DNA of 64,000 nucleotides, taken from assembly GCA_963720075.1 (NCBI GenBank), contig CAVREG010000008.1, positions 236,635 to 300,634 on the forward strand. Reading direction: 5' to 3'. Of this stretch, positions 18,985 to 27,955 are shown piece by piece; position 1 is the first letter of the stretch; every line of letters starts with the position of its first letter. Under the pieces are notes generated by a model. That model was not told the DNA's origin and ran no database searches. It saw nothing but the letters and a program-made list of their open reading frames with translations. The translations under genes were made by a program, and so were the position numbers. The DNA is from PALSA-188 sp963720075 (GTDB taxonomy: Bacteria; Acidobacteriota; Terriglobia; Terriglobales; Acidobacteriaceae).

Positions 18985-18995
18985 TACACCGTGTA
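18985..18995. promoter_or_regulatory. Candidate operator, TACACCGTGTA palindrome
   Basis: Perfect 5-base arms around a single C, 17 bases before the proposed transporter ATG and overlapping a TATACT sequence that could be a -10 box. Its position suits a metal-responsive repressor site. It is short and could be chance; no regulator gene is adjacent. Confidence 0.25.
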
Positions 18996-19011
18996 TACTT
19001 GCGCTAACTCA

Positions 19012-20397
19012 ATGAAGATGGGTAACGGACTAAAATCGAGCTTGGAAACAGCAGGGGATGAAGTCACAATTACCCATGAAGACGTTGATCGCGCGCATGA
19101 CCGCGTTAAAGTATCGGCAGCGCGCGCCCGGCGTGGGTTTTTCTCCAAGACACGCCTCTTGTGGTTACTGATTGGTCCTGGGGTTCTCGTCATGCTCGGA
19201 GAGAACGACGGACCCAGCATGCTCTCGTATGCCGCTACGGGGGCAAAATTCGGAATCGGATTTTTCCTCCCTTTCGTCGTCCTCACATTTTGCATGGCGA
19301 TTGTGGTCCAGGAAATGACCGTTCGCCTCGCTGCGGCCACGCATCGCGGACACGCCGAACTCATCTTCGAACGCTTCGGCCCGTTCTGGGGATGGTTTTC
19401 CATGACCGACCTCGCAATCGGAAACTTCCTCACGCTCATCACCGAGTTTATTGCTATACGCGCCGGCCTCGGCTTTTTCGGTGTCCCTCCGTGGCTCGCG
19501 ATCCTGATTGCGCTCATAATCCTGTATTCGGCGCTGATGAGTCACCGCTATTGGACCTGGGAGCGACTTACGCTCGCGGCCGCCGTATTCAACCTCGTAT
19601 TCGTCCCGGTCGCTCTGTTGACGCATCCCAATTGGCACTCGGTCGGGCATTCGCTGGTCACCTGGAAGCCGCTTCCGGGGTTGAATAAAGACACCGTGCT
19701 CATCATGCTCGCCGATATCGGGGCCACGGTAACGCCCTGGATGCTGTTTTTCCAGCAAAGCGCGACGGTTGACAAAGGCCTCACTACAAAAGACATCCGC
19801 TTCGGCCGTATTGACACCGTGCTGGGTGCGATGCTCGCCACCATTTCCGCTGTCGCCACCATCATGGCAACCGCGCCGTTGTTTGCTCATCAGATGACGG
19901 CAGGAAATTTCCAGGCGGCGGAGTTCGCGCAGGCACTCCAACCGCTAATAGGCCGATTCGGCGCGTCATTATTCGCCTTGGGAATGGTTGAGGCCGGCAT
20001 CGTGGCCGCGATTACGATTTCGACCTCTTCGGCTTATGCATTCGGTGAAGTCACGCATCAGCCACATAGCCTCAACCTTCCAATGAAAGAAGGCAAATCG
20101 TTCTACGCAGTGCTTTCGTTGTGCTCACTTGCCGCGGCAGGAATTGTGTTAATTCCAGGGCTGCCGCTGGTCTATGTAGTCCTGCTCGTGAATGTCGTTG
20201 CGGTTCTGGCAATGCCGCCAGCGTTGGTCTTTCTTTTTATGCTGGTCAATGACAAAGAGATTATGGGTGATCTTGTTAGTCCCGCCTGGGCGAATGTGCT
20301 TTCAACTGGCGTTGTATTCGTCTTGACCGGCGCCGGCATATTGTTCGGAATCAGCATACTCGCGCCAAATATCTTCGCGGCTTTGGGTGGCAAGTAG
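19012..20397 (+). CDS. Nramp-family divalent metal transporter (divergent subgroup)
   Basis: About 461 residues with eleven predicted helices and the Nramp fold. The first helix reads GPGVLVMLGENDGPSMLSY, so the classic DPGN metal site is replaced by an N-D-G-P-S version. Helix 6 reads TPWMLFFQQSATVDKG in place of the usual MPHN. Such changes are known in Nramp-related proteins that move other ions such as magnesium, so manganese should not be assumed. Two ATGs (19012, 19018) are close together and no strong ribosome site decides between them. The next gene follows after 12 bases. Confidence 0.85.
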   Translation: MKMGNGLKSSLETAGDEVTITHEDVDRAHDRVKVSAARARRGFFSKTRLLWLLIGPGVLVMLGENDGPSMLSYAATGAKFGIGFFLPFVVLTFCMAIVVQEMTVRLAAATHRGHAELIFERFGPFWGWFSMTDLAIGNFLTLITEFIAIRAGLGFFGVPPWLAILIALIILYSALMSHRYWTWERLTLAAAVFNLVFVPVALLTHPNWHSVGHSLVTWKPLPGLNKDTVLIMLADIGATVTPWMLFFQQSATVDKGLTTKDIRFGRIDTVLGAMLATISAVATIMATAPLFAHQMTAGNFQAAEFAQALQPLIGRFGASLFALGMVEAGIVAAITISTSSAYAFGEVTHQPHSLNLPMKEGKSFYAVLSLCSLAAAGIVLIPGLPLVYVVLLVNVVAVLAMPPALVFLFMLVNDKEIMGDLVSPAWANVLSTGVVFVLTGAGILFGISILAPNIFAALGGK

Positions 20398-20409
20398 GAG
20401 GGGGTTTTG

Positions 20410-20625
20410 GTGAATAGAAAAGAAGAGGAACAATTAGACCCGAGATCTGACAAACGCTGGATTTTGGCGTCTCTGGAACACGATCAACTCGTCAAGGCAA
20501 AAAAACATAATATCCCCCGACGGGTGCTGAAAGGCCCTGAACTGCTCGTCCTGTGGGCGCTGCGCGTCTATTTATTGTTCATGATGACCGTAGTCGTATA
20601 TCAGATATGGATTGGAATACGGTAG
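20410..20625 (+). CDS. Small single-helix membrane protein, Nramp operon partner
   Basis: 71 residues from a GTG start. GGAGGGGG just downstream of the transporter stop gives an excellent ribosome site. The N-terminal two thirds are charged (RKEEEQLDPRSDKRW, KAKKHNIPRR), followed by one hydrophobic helix LLVLWALRVYLLFMMTVVVYQIWIG at the C-terminus. This predicts a tail-anchored protein with a cytosolic domain. It is tightly coupled to the Nramp-type gene and may be an accessory or stabilising subunit. No family is recognised. Confidence 0.72.
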   Translation: MNRKEEEQLDPRSDKRWILASLEHDQLVKAKKHNIPRRVLKGPELLVLWALRVYLLFMMTVVVYQIWIGIR

Positions 20626-20804
20626 AGCATTTTCCGCCATTGATGACACTCCCTGAATGACCGTAGCTGAAGGCCTGTTATGCCATCATCAGGAGTGAGG
20701 GACTAAACGGACAGGTATTGATCCAGGCGGCGTGTGGCTACAGCCTGATGAAGCCGCCATCGTTTAATCTGGGTGCGCCGTCCACGCAGCGACAATCCCA
20801 GTCG

Positions 20805-21581
20805 CTAGTTTGAAGCCGAACGTGCCGGCAATTCAAAATCCACACCGCGATCGTCATTCTGCTGTGCCGTGGCGGTCAAGTCCAGGTCGGCGAGCGCAAT
20901 CTTGTGCCTTCTTCCGCCACTTAGATCGTATAGGGTGCTTCCCACGATGGCGTAGTTATCCACCCTGACCTGGTGCCCGTCCTTAAAAACCAAAACGGTC
21001 TTAGGCTGGGCAACGACTTCCGCAGATGGTTGGGGCGCGGGAGAGGAGTTCGCATCGGCCGCACCCTGCGCTGGCTCGGAATAATGATTAGTTCCCGGAG
21101 GCGGATATTGTCCGTCGCCCCGGCGATCAAAAATCGTGGGTCCGCCCATATACTCATCCTGGTCGGTGGAATCGTCTGCCGCGTCAGGGTTGTCCTGATA
21201 ATAATCGTCGCCGTAATCAAAAATCGGGTAGGCGTAATAACCGCCCCACCCAGGGTTAAAACCGCCGCGATGGTGGTGGCGTACGTCAATATTCCGGTTT
21301 TGAGAAAACATCGGTGTGTGAAAATTTTGACCCTGAAAATGCGGGCCGCCGTTTCTGCTCTGCGCGCCCATGCGCCCAAAGCCAAGCGAGGTCACGCTTG
21401 GGGGAACGCCCCCAAGATGACTGCTACCACCGAAGCCGAGCGACGTGACGGATGGCCCCCAGTTAACGGATTGTGCGTAAGTACTGGGCACGCCAGATGC
21501 TGCGATCACAAAGGCTGCAAAAGCGAACAAAAATAAGCCCAGCCGCCGCATAGGGCATTCATAACGGAATTTGAGAGCCAT
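20805..21581 (-). CDS. Secreted hypothetical protein with PSVTSLGFG repeats
   Basis: 258 residues with an AGGAGG ribosome site 7 bases before the ATG. A charged N-terminus precedes a hydrophobic stretch (LGLFLFAFAAFVIAASG) and a likely AQS cleavage site, so it is exported. The mature protein starts with two copies of PSVTSLGFG about 18 residues apart, then a Gly/Asn/His-rich stretch with HHHRGG, a Tyr/Asp-rich acidic part, and a C-terminal domain with VLVFKDGHQVRVDNYAIVGSTLYDL. That last piece resembles small beta domains found at the end of many acidobacterial secreted proteins. Function unknown. Confidence 0.8.
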   Translation of the reverse strand: MALKFRYECPMRRLGLFLFAFAAFVIAASGVPSTYAQSVNWGPSVTSLGFGGSSHLGGVPPSVTSLGFGRMGAQSRNGGPHFQGQNFHTPMFSQNRNIDVRHHHRGGFNPGWGGYYAYPIFDYGDDYYQDNPDAADDSTDQDEYMGGPTIFDRRGDGQYPPPGTNHYSEPAQGAADANSSPAPQPSAEVVAQPKTVLVFKDGHQVRVDNYAIVGSTLYDLSGGRRHKIALADLDLTATAQQNDDRGVDFELPARSASN

Positions 21582-21698
21582 GACTGGCCTCCTGAGGTCT
21601 AGAGCCTAGTCATTAGAGCCTCGGCGGGGATGGGAGGTTGCTGAATATCTAACGAGAATCTGGACATGATCCCTCAAAAACCCCTTCGGGCGGCCCTT

Positions 21699-22031
21699 CT
21701 ATTGGGTCTGAGGGGGCGTCGCGGCCGTGGCTGGAGCGGCAGGCTGGTCGCCTCCGCTGGTATTCACCAGGTCCTTGAGTTCTTTACTGGGTTTGAAGAA
21801 AGGAATCTTTTTCGCGGGCACTTCCACGCGGTCTCCGGTCTTTGGGTTGCGGCCGACTCGGGGATTGCGCTGCCGTGTACGGAAGCTGCCAAAGCCGCGA
21901 ATCTCAATCTTATCGCCAACGCGAAGCGAGCGCACGATGCTGTCAAAAATTGTCTCGACGATAACTTCACTGTCCTTGCGTGTCAGTTCCGCGAGCCGGG
22001 AGACTTCGTCAATCAGATCAGCTTTTGTCAT
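21699..22031 (-). CDS. HU/IHF-family DNA-binding protein
   Basis: Histone-like dimeric DNA-bending protein of 110 residues. MTKADLIDEVS at the start, GDKIEIRGFGSF and the DNA-contacting arm RNPRVGRNPKTGDRVEVPAKKIPFFKP are the family signature. After residue 92 there is a Pro/Ala/Thr/Gln tail that ordinary HU lacks but some phyla have. It lies alone between the secreted hypothetical protein and sppA. It cannot be told apart as HU or IHF subunit with certainty. Confidence 0.94.
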   Translation of the reverse strand: MTKADLIDEVSRLAELTRKDSEVIVETIFDSIVRSLRVGDKIEIRGFGSFRTRQRNPRVGRNPKTGDRVEVPAKKIPFFKPSKELKDLVNTSGGDQPAAPATAATPPQTQ

Positions 22032-22173
22032 GGCTTCGTTCGCTCCATAATGACCTCGATTTAATGCCCTTCTCGATTCTACCTGCGTCGGCGCAACTCC
22101 CGTACTGCAAGGCGTGCCCTCTACGCGAGATCCTTCGCAAGCTCAGGATGACGCCTCTGAGGCAGCGCCAGAT

Positions 22174-23097
22174 TTACTTCCACAGATAATAAAAACCCAT
22201 CTGATTTTCCATCAACTTCTCCTTCGTGGGCAGCCATTGGGACACGTCGCCGAACAGCAAATCCAAAACAGTCTTCCTCTCAAGCTCCGGATGCACCAGC
22301 ACCGGCTCGCCTTTAATTCCCACGGATTTCGCGGTGTCGTCCACGGCGGCCTGGAAGTCTCCGATCTGGTCAATCAAGTGCATCGAGAGCGCCTCTTGGC
22401 CCGTCCAAACTTTGCCGTTCGCAATGGCTTTTATGTCTTCAACTTTGGCATGGCGCCCTTCGGCTACCGCCTGAACAAACTGCAAATACATATTGTCAGC
22501 AAGCGACTGCAAGTACGCCCGTTCGGTCGGCGATAATTCGCGCGTCGGATCTCCCGTATCTTTGAATTCGCCAACGCTCAGAACTTCCTGTTTTAACTTC
22601 GCCCAACGCAGCAGATCGCCGTAATTCAACCACTCCATAATCACGCCAATCGAGCCGACGATGCTGCCATTGTCCGCATAGATTTTGTTTGTAGCGGACG
22701 AAACGTAATAAGCGCCGCTTGCGCCGACCGTGCTGATCGAGGCCACTATGTATTTATGTTTTTGGTCACGAACCCGTTTGACCTCGCGATAGATTTCCTC
22801 GGAGGCAGCCACGCCCCCGCCTGGCGAATTCACACGGATGATGATCGCTTTGATGGAATCATCGTCGCCGAACTTCTTGAGTTGGGGAACGATCACCCCG
22901 GGATCAACGATCACACCCTCCAGATCAACCACGCCAATCTTGTCGCCGCTAAAGGCGTGCAGCGACGCATCCTCTCCGCCCGCATGCAGGGTCAGATAAA
23001 CAAGAACGAAAACTGACATCACGAAGAGGAAGAATGCTCCTCCCCCAATCAGTATCCAAAGGAAAGTTCGAGAACGACGAACGGGGGCGTCAGCCAT
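22174..23097 (-). CDS. sppA: Signal peptide peptidase SppA (short form, S49 family)
   Basis: Membrane-bound serine protease that digests cleaved signal peptides. A single N-terminal anchor (about 12-33) is followed by one S49 domain, as in the 36-kDa type. NSPGGGVAASEEIYREV, the nucleophile serine in STVGASGAYYVSS, and a lysine in VGEFKDTGDP as the general base are all visible. 307 residues, complete. Downstream (22080-22170) is a short repeat-like stretch before the HU gene. Confidence 0.94.
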   Translation of the reverse strand: MADAPVRRSRTFLWILIGGGAFFLFVMSVFVLVYLTLHAGGEDASLHAFSGDKIGVVDLEGVIVDPGVIVPQLKKFGDDDSIKAIIIRVNSPGGGVAASEEIYREVKRVRDQKHKYIVASISTVGASGAYYVSSATNKIYADNGSIVGSIGVIMEWLNYGDLLRWAKLKQEVLSVGEFKDTGDPTRELSPTERAYLQSLADNMYLQFVQAVAEGRHAKVEDIKAIANGKVWTGQEALSMHLIDQIGDFQAAVDDTAKSVGIKGEPVLVHPELERKTVLDLLFGDVSQWLPTKEKLMENQMGFYYLWK

Positions 23098-23316
23098 AAA
23101 GTTCTCAGTAGTTTAGCACCCAAAGTGATAGCAAATGACATTTTGGATGTTCAATAAAGCCCGTAGGCGCAGTCCCGTCCCGTCTGCGCAACATTTCCAT
23201 TGCCGGGGCGCGGCTTTTTGAGGCACGACTAGCTAAGGCCGAATTTTGACGCTCGTGAATTGCGCCTGTTAGACTGAGAGTTTGCCAGTGGTACAGCTTA
23301 GCCAGAAGGTGAGTAC

Positions 23317-24039
23317 GTGCGCGCAGAAGCCCGTCATCAATTAAAACAAGATAGGTTCAACAAAGTTACAATCGGCGCCGCCGAGGCGACTTTCGATTGG
23401 GGTGTCGCAAACAAGGGTAAACTGCTCGTCGCCGCGATTGTCGTTCTCGCCGTGATCGGGGTCATCGTCGGAGGATGGTATTACACTAATCAGCGAAATG
23501 ATGCCGCCGGCCTGAGCATGGAACAGGCGGACCGAACGCTTCAGACTCCGGTGCGTCCCGCCGGAATGCCCGCGCAGCCAGATTACCCCAGCTTTGCTTC
23601 CGGCGCGGAACGCGCTGCGACCGCCCACAAGCAATTTCAGGCAATTGTTGACACCTATCCTCATACACATTCGGCGGACATTGCGCGTTATTTTGTCGCA
23701 GTGACGGATACGACCCTCGGAAACAGCGCCGTTGCCGAGCGCGAATTCAAAGAAGTTGCGTCGCTCCACGACGAGGATATTGCCGCGCTGGCCAACTTCG
23801 CTCTCGCTTCCCTTTATCGGAACAGCAATCGGACGAACGAGGCGATTGATATCTACAAGAAGCTGGTTGACAAACCAACGAGAACGGTCGGAAAAGCTGC
23901 CGCCGAAATGGAGTTGGCTGAGACTTATCAAGCGGCGGGCCAGTTGCCCGAAGCCAAGCGAATACTGGAAGAAGTTCAAAAAGAAAATCCTGGTGAGATT
24001 TCTCAAATGGCTTCGCAAAAACTTGCAGACCTCAAGTAA
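23317..24039 (+). CDS. YfgM-like membrane-anchored TPR protein
   Basis: 240 residues from a GTG start with GAAGGTGAG upstream. The N-terminal cytosolic 30 residues are followed by one helix (LLVAAIVVLAVIGVIVGGWYY, about 36-56) and a periplasmic domain with three to four TPR-like repeats (HSADIARYFVAVTDTTLG, AALANFALASLYRNSNRTNEAI, AAEMELAETYQAAGQLPEAKRIL). This resembles YfgM/ancillary SecYEG chaperones, known to bind secreted proteins, but exact orthology is unproven. A short gap separates it from the GH5 gene. Confidence 0.8.
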   Translation: MRAEARHQLKQDRFNKVTIGAAEATFDWGVANKGKLLVAAIVVLAVIGVIVGGWYYTNQRNDAAGLSMEQADRTLQTPVRPAGMPAQPDYPSFASGAERAATAHKQFQAIVDTYPHTHSADIARYFVAVTDTTLGNSAVAEREFKEVASLHDEDIAALANFALASLYRNSNRTNEAIDIYKKLVDKPTRTVGKAAAEMELAETYQAAGQLPEAKRILEEVQKENPGEISQMASQKLADLK

Positions 24040-24114
24040 TTGCCTTTTCTCGTTCATTATTCCCGAATCCGTTTACCTATAGATTGGGAGATTGGGAGAT
24101 TGGAGCATTTTGGG

Positions 24115-25290
24115 ATGACTCAGTTATGCAGACTCCAGCGCCGGGCCGCTCCTATATTACTTAGCGTTTTTCTTCTTGCATCGGCTTGCGCGTTTGCACA
24201 AAGCAAAGCTGGCGGGTCCGCAATTGCATTTCGGCGCGCTGCGAATCTGCGGCATGGAATCAATCTCAGCGAATGGTTTGCGCAAGTTTACGATCCCAGG
24301 GGCTATACAAAGGAGCATTTCGACACCTGGACGACGCAGCAGGACATTGCTCTGATAAAAGCGATGGGATTCGATCACGTCCGATTGAGCGTAAATCCAG
24401 CGCCGATGTTTCGCCGAGGTCATGCCAATGACATTCCCGCGGAATACCTCAGTTATCTGGACGCGGCGGTAAAGATGATTCTCGATCAGGGCCTGAATGT
24501 GATCATTGACATTCATCCAGAAAGCGATTTCAAGGCCAAGCTGGTGAATGATGGCTTCGTCGAAGAATTTGCCGATTACTGGCGCGCGTTGGCGCAACAT
24601 TATTCCAATACCGATCCAGACCGCGTGTTTTTTGAAGTGCTGAATGAACCTGAAATTTCTGACCGTTACCGCTGGTACGGAATTCAAACAAAACTGGCGG
24701 CGGCCATTCGCGAAGGCGCTCCGCAGCACACGATTATTGCGGCTGGCGCGCGCTATTCATCGAATGACGAGTTGCTGTTTCTGGACCCGTTGGCCGATCC
24801 AAATGTTATCTACAACTTTCATTTTTATGAGCCTCATGTATTCACCCATCAGGGAGCGACCTGGGGAGTGAACTTCTGGCATTTCGAGCGTCAGCTGCCG
24901 TATCCGTCAACTCCAGAATCAGCGGAAAAAGTGGCCGCGCTGGTTCCCGACGCAACCAATCGTATGGTAGTTCTGCGTTATGGAATGGAGCGTTGGAACG
25001 CGGCGCGAATCGGGATGGAAATTGGGCAGGTTGCCGAATGGGCAAAGCGGTGGAATGTTCCCGTCACCTGCAATGAGTTTGGCGCCTTCCGCAAGTATTC
25101 GGACCCACAAGATCGCGCCGCGTGGATTCATGATGTCCGCACCACGCTGGAGCAGGATGGAATCGGCTGGACCATGTGGGATTACAGCGGCAGTTTCGGC
25201 GTGGTCACCAAGGTTAACGAAAAAGCTGTTCCCGACGACTTAACCCTACAGGCGCTGGGTTTGAAGATGCCTCCGACCGGCCAACCGTAA
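24115..25290 (+). CDS. Glycoside hydrolase family 5 (cellulase/endoglucanase-like), secreted
   Basis: About 391 residues. The chosen ATG gives a signal peptide (RRAAPILLSVFLLASACAFA) with cleavage before Gln-Ser and has GGAG at good spacing; the frame extends 25 codons upstream through a repeat of ATTGGGAG (24082-24104). The TIM-barrel motifs are NLRHGINLSEWF, FDHVRLSV, VIIDIHPESD, FFEVLNEPEI (acid/base Glu) and VTCNEFGAF (nucleophile Glu), all in GH5 order. It acts outside the cytoplasm on a beta-glucan or mannan; the precise substrate is not decidable. Its end overlaps the next, convergent gene by 77 bases. Confidence 0.92.
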   Translation: MTQLCRLQRRAAPILLSVFLLASACAFAQSKAGGSAIAFRRAANLRHGINLSEWFAQVYDPRGYTKEHFDTWTTQQDIALIKAMGFDHVRLSVNPAPMFRRGHANDIPAEYLSYLDAAVKMILDQGLNVIIDIHPESDFKAKLVNDGFVEEFADYWRALAQHYSNTDPDRVFFEVLNEPEISDRYRWYGIQTKLAAAIREGAPQHTIIAAGARYSSNDELLFLDPLADPNVIYNFHFYEPHVFTHQGATWGVNFWHFERQLPYPSTPESAEKVAALVPDATNRMVVLRYGMERWNAARIGMEIGQVAEWAKRWNVPVTCNEFGAFRKYSDPQDRAAWIHDVRTTLEQDGIGWTMWDYSGSFGVVTKVNEKAVPDDLTLQALGLKMPPTGQP

Positions 25291-26896
25291 GTTTGAACAA
25301 TTGGATGTTGCGTCCGAAAGCCTCGATCTTCAGATCTTCAAATTCCGGCGCACTCTCGTTTGGTGTTGGGCCCTTTAATTTTGCACCCACTCCAACGCCC
25401 CATCCTTCCTGCACCACCCACACGGAATCGCCTGGTTTCAAACCGTAAGTTCGAATCATTTCGTCCCAGAATTTCTGGAATGTATCTGGATCGAACATCC
25501 AAACATTTGCAACGATCAGTTGGTACCCGCCGCAATCGAGGACCTCAAAATCCTGATGCGGAGCTTCGGCTGAAGTCTGTTGCTCGCGGCAGAGATAGTA
25601 GCCCAGTAACATGCGAGTCTGGACGTCAACAAAAAGCGGCACCGACTGCGGAATTCGTTCATGGATGAACGCGAGAGAGCGTTCCATTTGGACGCGGCTT
25701 TGATCGGATCGCGTCATGTACGGTTGATGCGGTTGTCCGAATAGGGCGCAAGCTGCGACGATAATCAAAGCACTCGGCACCGCTAGAGCGCTGTGTTGAA
25801 GGCAGATCTTCACGAAAAAGAAACTAACGCCAGCCACGGCAAAAACCATCAGAAAAATGGAATGGCGAGTGCCTCCAAAGGGATATGCTCCCATCAGGGA
25901 TGCGGCGCAATTCAGTGCAAATGGCAAAAGAAAGAGGATTGCGAGTTGCCAAGGCGCGGGCTGTGCGGGCATCTCAGGGACGTTGTGGCCTTTCCGTCTG
26001 AGAAGAAATACGATGCCGGCGATAAAACAGAGACCCATCACGTCGCCGATAGCGAGATTTTCGAAGATGAATTGGAAGACCCCGAAACTGCGGCCCACTA
26101 TGAAAAGCAGAACGTGGTCCTCTCCCGGATGAAAGTAGGAACGGCGAAGCCATCCTTCCGTCGCCTGCGCGGCCAGCGAGCTTCCTCTTAATTTTGAGAT
26201 GTGGGTGCGGTAAAGAAAGATCACGAGGACGAGAGCGCCCATCTGTCCCAAGGCCCATGTGGCGATCACCCTCAGCGGAAAACGGCCTCGAACAAGGCGC
26301 AACAAAGCATAGACGCCAATCGAGGCTGTAAAGAACAGCGCTGAATAATGGGAGAGCATGGCCAGGTATAGGGAAAGTGAGAAGAGCAGCATCAGGCGCG
26401 GTGAATTCTCAGCGAGAGAGCGTTCAAAAAGGTATCCGGATAAGGCGATGAAGAGAAGTAGCAACGAATACTGACGGATTTGGGATGTGAGAAATACCAG
26501 AGGCGGAAGCAAGGAAACGAAAATCAGACTGAGTAACGCGACTTGGTCGCCGAGGATCGTCGAAATCCATTTGAAGAAAAGCCAGCAGAACAAAGTTCCC
26601 GCAAGCACCGAGGACATTCGAAGTACAAATTCGGAAGTACCGAAATTGCGCCAGAAATACAGAACGAAAATTAGTAGCGGCGGATGCGCTAGAGTCAGGC
26701 TCGACTTGTACGCCAAGGCTAGCGACGTTCGATTGGCGACGAGGAAATGCTGCGCTTCGTCGGGATTAAGGAACGTGCCGGTTGCCGCCCATACTCGGGC
26801 GAGGAAGCCGAATGCGAGAGCTGCACCAGCGACGGTCCGCGTGTGCTGCTGAAGCCAGATTTCCGGACGGGGCAATTGACTTCTGTTTTGGCTCAT
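25214..26896 (-). CDS. Membrane glycosyltransferase, GT39/ArnT-like (PMT_2)
   Basis: 560 residues with about eleven hydrophobic helices in the first 400 residues, then a soluble C-terminal part. The first loop motif GTFLNPDEAQHFLVANRTSL carries an acidic DEA pair as in ArnT/PMT enzymes that use polyprenyl-phosphate sugars. It probably adds a sugar to a lipid or protein at the outer face of the membrane. The last 25 codons overlap the antisense end of the GH5 gene, and the C-terminal tail there (SNPAPVGLSRREQLFR) is poor in family features, so the true stop is real but the tail may be recent. Confidence 0.88.
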   Translation of the reverse strand: MSQNRSQLPRPEIWLQQHTRTVAGAALAFGFLARVWAATGTFLNPDEAQHFLVANRTSLALAYKSSLTLAHPPLLIFVLYFWRNFGTSEFVLRMSSVLAGTLFCWLFFKWISTILGDQVALLSLIFVSLLPPLVFLTSQIRQYSLLLLFIALSGYLFERSLAENSPRLMLLFSLSLYLAMLSHYSALFFTASIGVYALLRLVRGRFPLRVIATWALGQMGALVLVIFLYRTHISKLRGSSLAAQATEGWLRRSYFHPGEDHVLLFIVGRSFGVFQFIFENLAIGDVMGLCFIAGIVFLLRRKGHNVPEMPAQPAPWQLAILFLLPFALNCAASLMGAYPFGGTRHSIFLMVFAVAGVSFFFVKICLQHSALAVPSALIIVAACALFGQPHQPYMTRSDQSRVQMERSLAFIHERIPQSVPLFVDVQTRMLLGYYLCREQQTSAEAPHQDFEVLDCGGYQLIVANVWMFDPDTFQKFWDEMIRTYGLKPGDSVWVVQEGWGVGVGAKLKGPTPNESAPEFEDLKIEAFGRNIQLFKLTVGRSEASSNPAPVGLSRREQLFR

Positions 26897-27280
26897 CGTT
26901 GGAATCGTCGAGCATCACGATAACAGGTTAGATGGATGCAGAAGTTCAACCACGTAACACGTTCCTGCGCCGCCTCACACGGTAGTGATTTAAGAACACA
27001 ATGTCTTTGGTGGACAACTGTTGTAAGGGGTATTGACACTAACAAGCGGGTCGACGAGTAAAATAGCGATGTTACGCCAAGCTCAGTCTTTTACTGTCAA
27101 TTGGCGCTCTAGATGCGGAGTGCCGCGAGGTTGGCCGCTGTTAAGTTCACACTGCTCTCCCGGAGCAGCTCCACATGTCGGACATGGGATGACAAGTATC
27201 TTTTTTGGGTTTGGGCTGAGTCTCTTTTTCATAACAAACTCCCATGTCTAAAAGGGGTGCAACGCGAACCAGTTCCGGGT
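26897..27280. other. Gene-free region with phased GACATGGG octamers
   Basis: No convincing gene. TTGACA at 27033-27038 is followed by TAAAAT at 27059-27064, a 20-base spacing too long for a normal promoter. GACATGGG occurs at 27181-27188 and 27300-27307, and its reverse complement at 27241-27248, about 60 bases apart; the first is part of CATGTC-G-GACATG. A 72-codon frame at 27033-27251 shows no family feature. Confidence 0.4.
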
Positions 27281-27955
27281 CTATGCCCTATTGACCACGG
27301 ACATGGGCCGATTTTGCAGAAAGGCGCTGATAAGTCCGCTATTTATTTGCAAGCCGCCGTTGTACTGGACAAAGCCTTTCTTCTTGAATTCATTCATAAA
27401 TTTACTTACTCTTGCGCGGGTGGTGCCGACCATCTCCGCGAGGGTCGCCTGGCTGACCTTCAGAGGGCTCTCCGAGTTTGACTCCTTGATTATTTCCCCA
27501 AACAGCAACAACACCCGTGCCAGCCGCTTTTCGCTGAAATTGAAGAATTGATCTGCCAAGTCTTCTTCGACTCGAATGACGCGGGAAAGCAGATAAGCAT
27601 TAAACAGCACTGCAAACTGCGGGTCTCGCTTGAGCGCGCGAGCCGCGCTCTCCTTCTCCAGGCGAGTGACATTGGACAACCCAATTGATCTCGCCGTGTA
27701 CATCCGCAGAGATTGCCCTCCCAGGCAGCCTTCGCCAAAAAAGCTACCCCGTAGTAGGACGGCTATTATGGCTTTTTTGCGACGCGTGGCGGCCACCGTG
27801 AGCTTCACCGTACCGCTCTGGACATAAAACACAGCATCGGCGGCATCCCCTTGCGCAAAAATGACCTCGTTGTCTCGGTAGCTCCGACCACTCATTCCCG
27901 AACGGAACTTTTTGCGGAAAAGTGCGGAACTGAAACCGAGATTTTGTTTCGCCAA
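27281..27955 (-). CDS. Crp/Fnr-family transcriptional regulator
   Basis: 224 residues with a cyclic-nucleotide-type sensor domain (YRDNEVIFAQGDAADAVFYVQSG, GSFFGEGCLGGQ) and a C-terminal winged helix (SQATLAEMVGTTRARVSKFMNEFKKKGF). It lacks the N-terminal cysteine cluster of Fnr, so it is not an oxygen sensor of that type. The RSIGLSNVTRLEK stretch lacks a clear cAMP-binding arginine-serine pair, so the ligand is unknown. The start is a TTG at 27955 with AGGAG five bases upstream. A typical regulator class in this phylum. Confidence 0.9.
   Translation of the reverse strand: MAKQNLGFSSALFRKKFRSGMSGRSYRDNEVIFAQGDAADAVFYVQSGTVKLTVAATRRKKAIIAVLLRGSFFGEGCLGGQSLRMYTARSIGLSNVTRLEKESAARALKRDPQFAVLFNAYLLSRVIRVEEDLADQFFNFSEKRLARVLLLFGEIIKESNSESPLKVSQATLAEMVGTTRARVSKFMNEFKKKGFVQYNGGLQINSGLISAFLQNRPMSVVNRA

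Noticed and set aside
24082..24104. Three tandem ATTGGGAG units as a possible CRISPR or regulatory array
   Set aside because: Units are contiguous with no spacers and only about 24 bases in total.
27033..27251. 72-codon frame before the Crp/Fnr gene
   Set aside because: No ribosome site and no protein-like pattern except a chance hydrophobic end.
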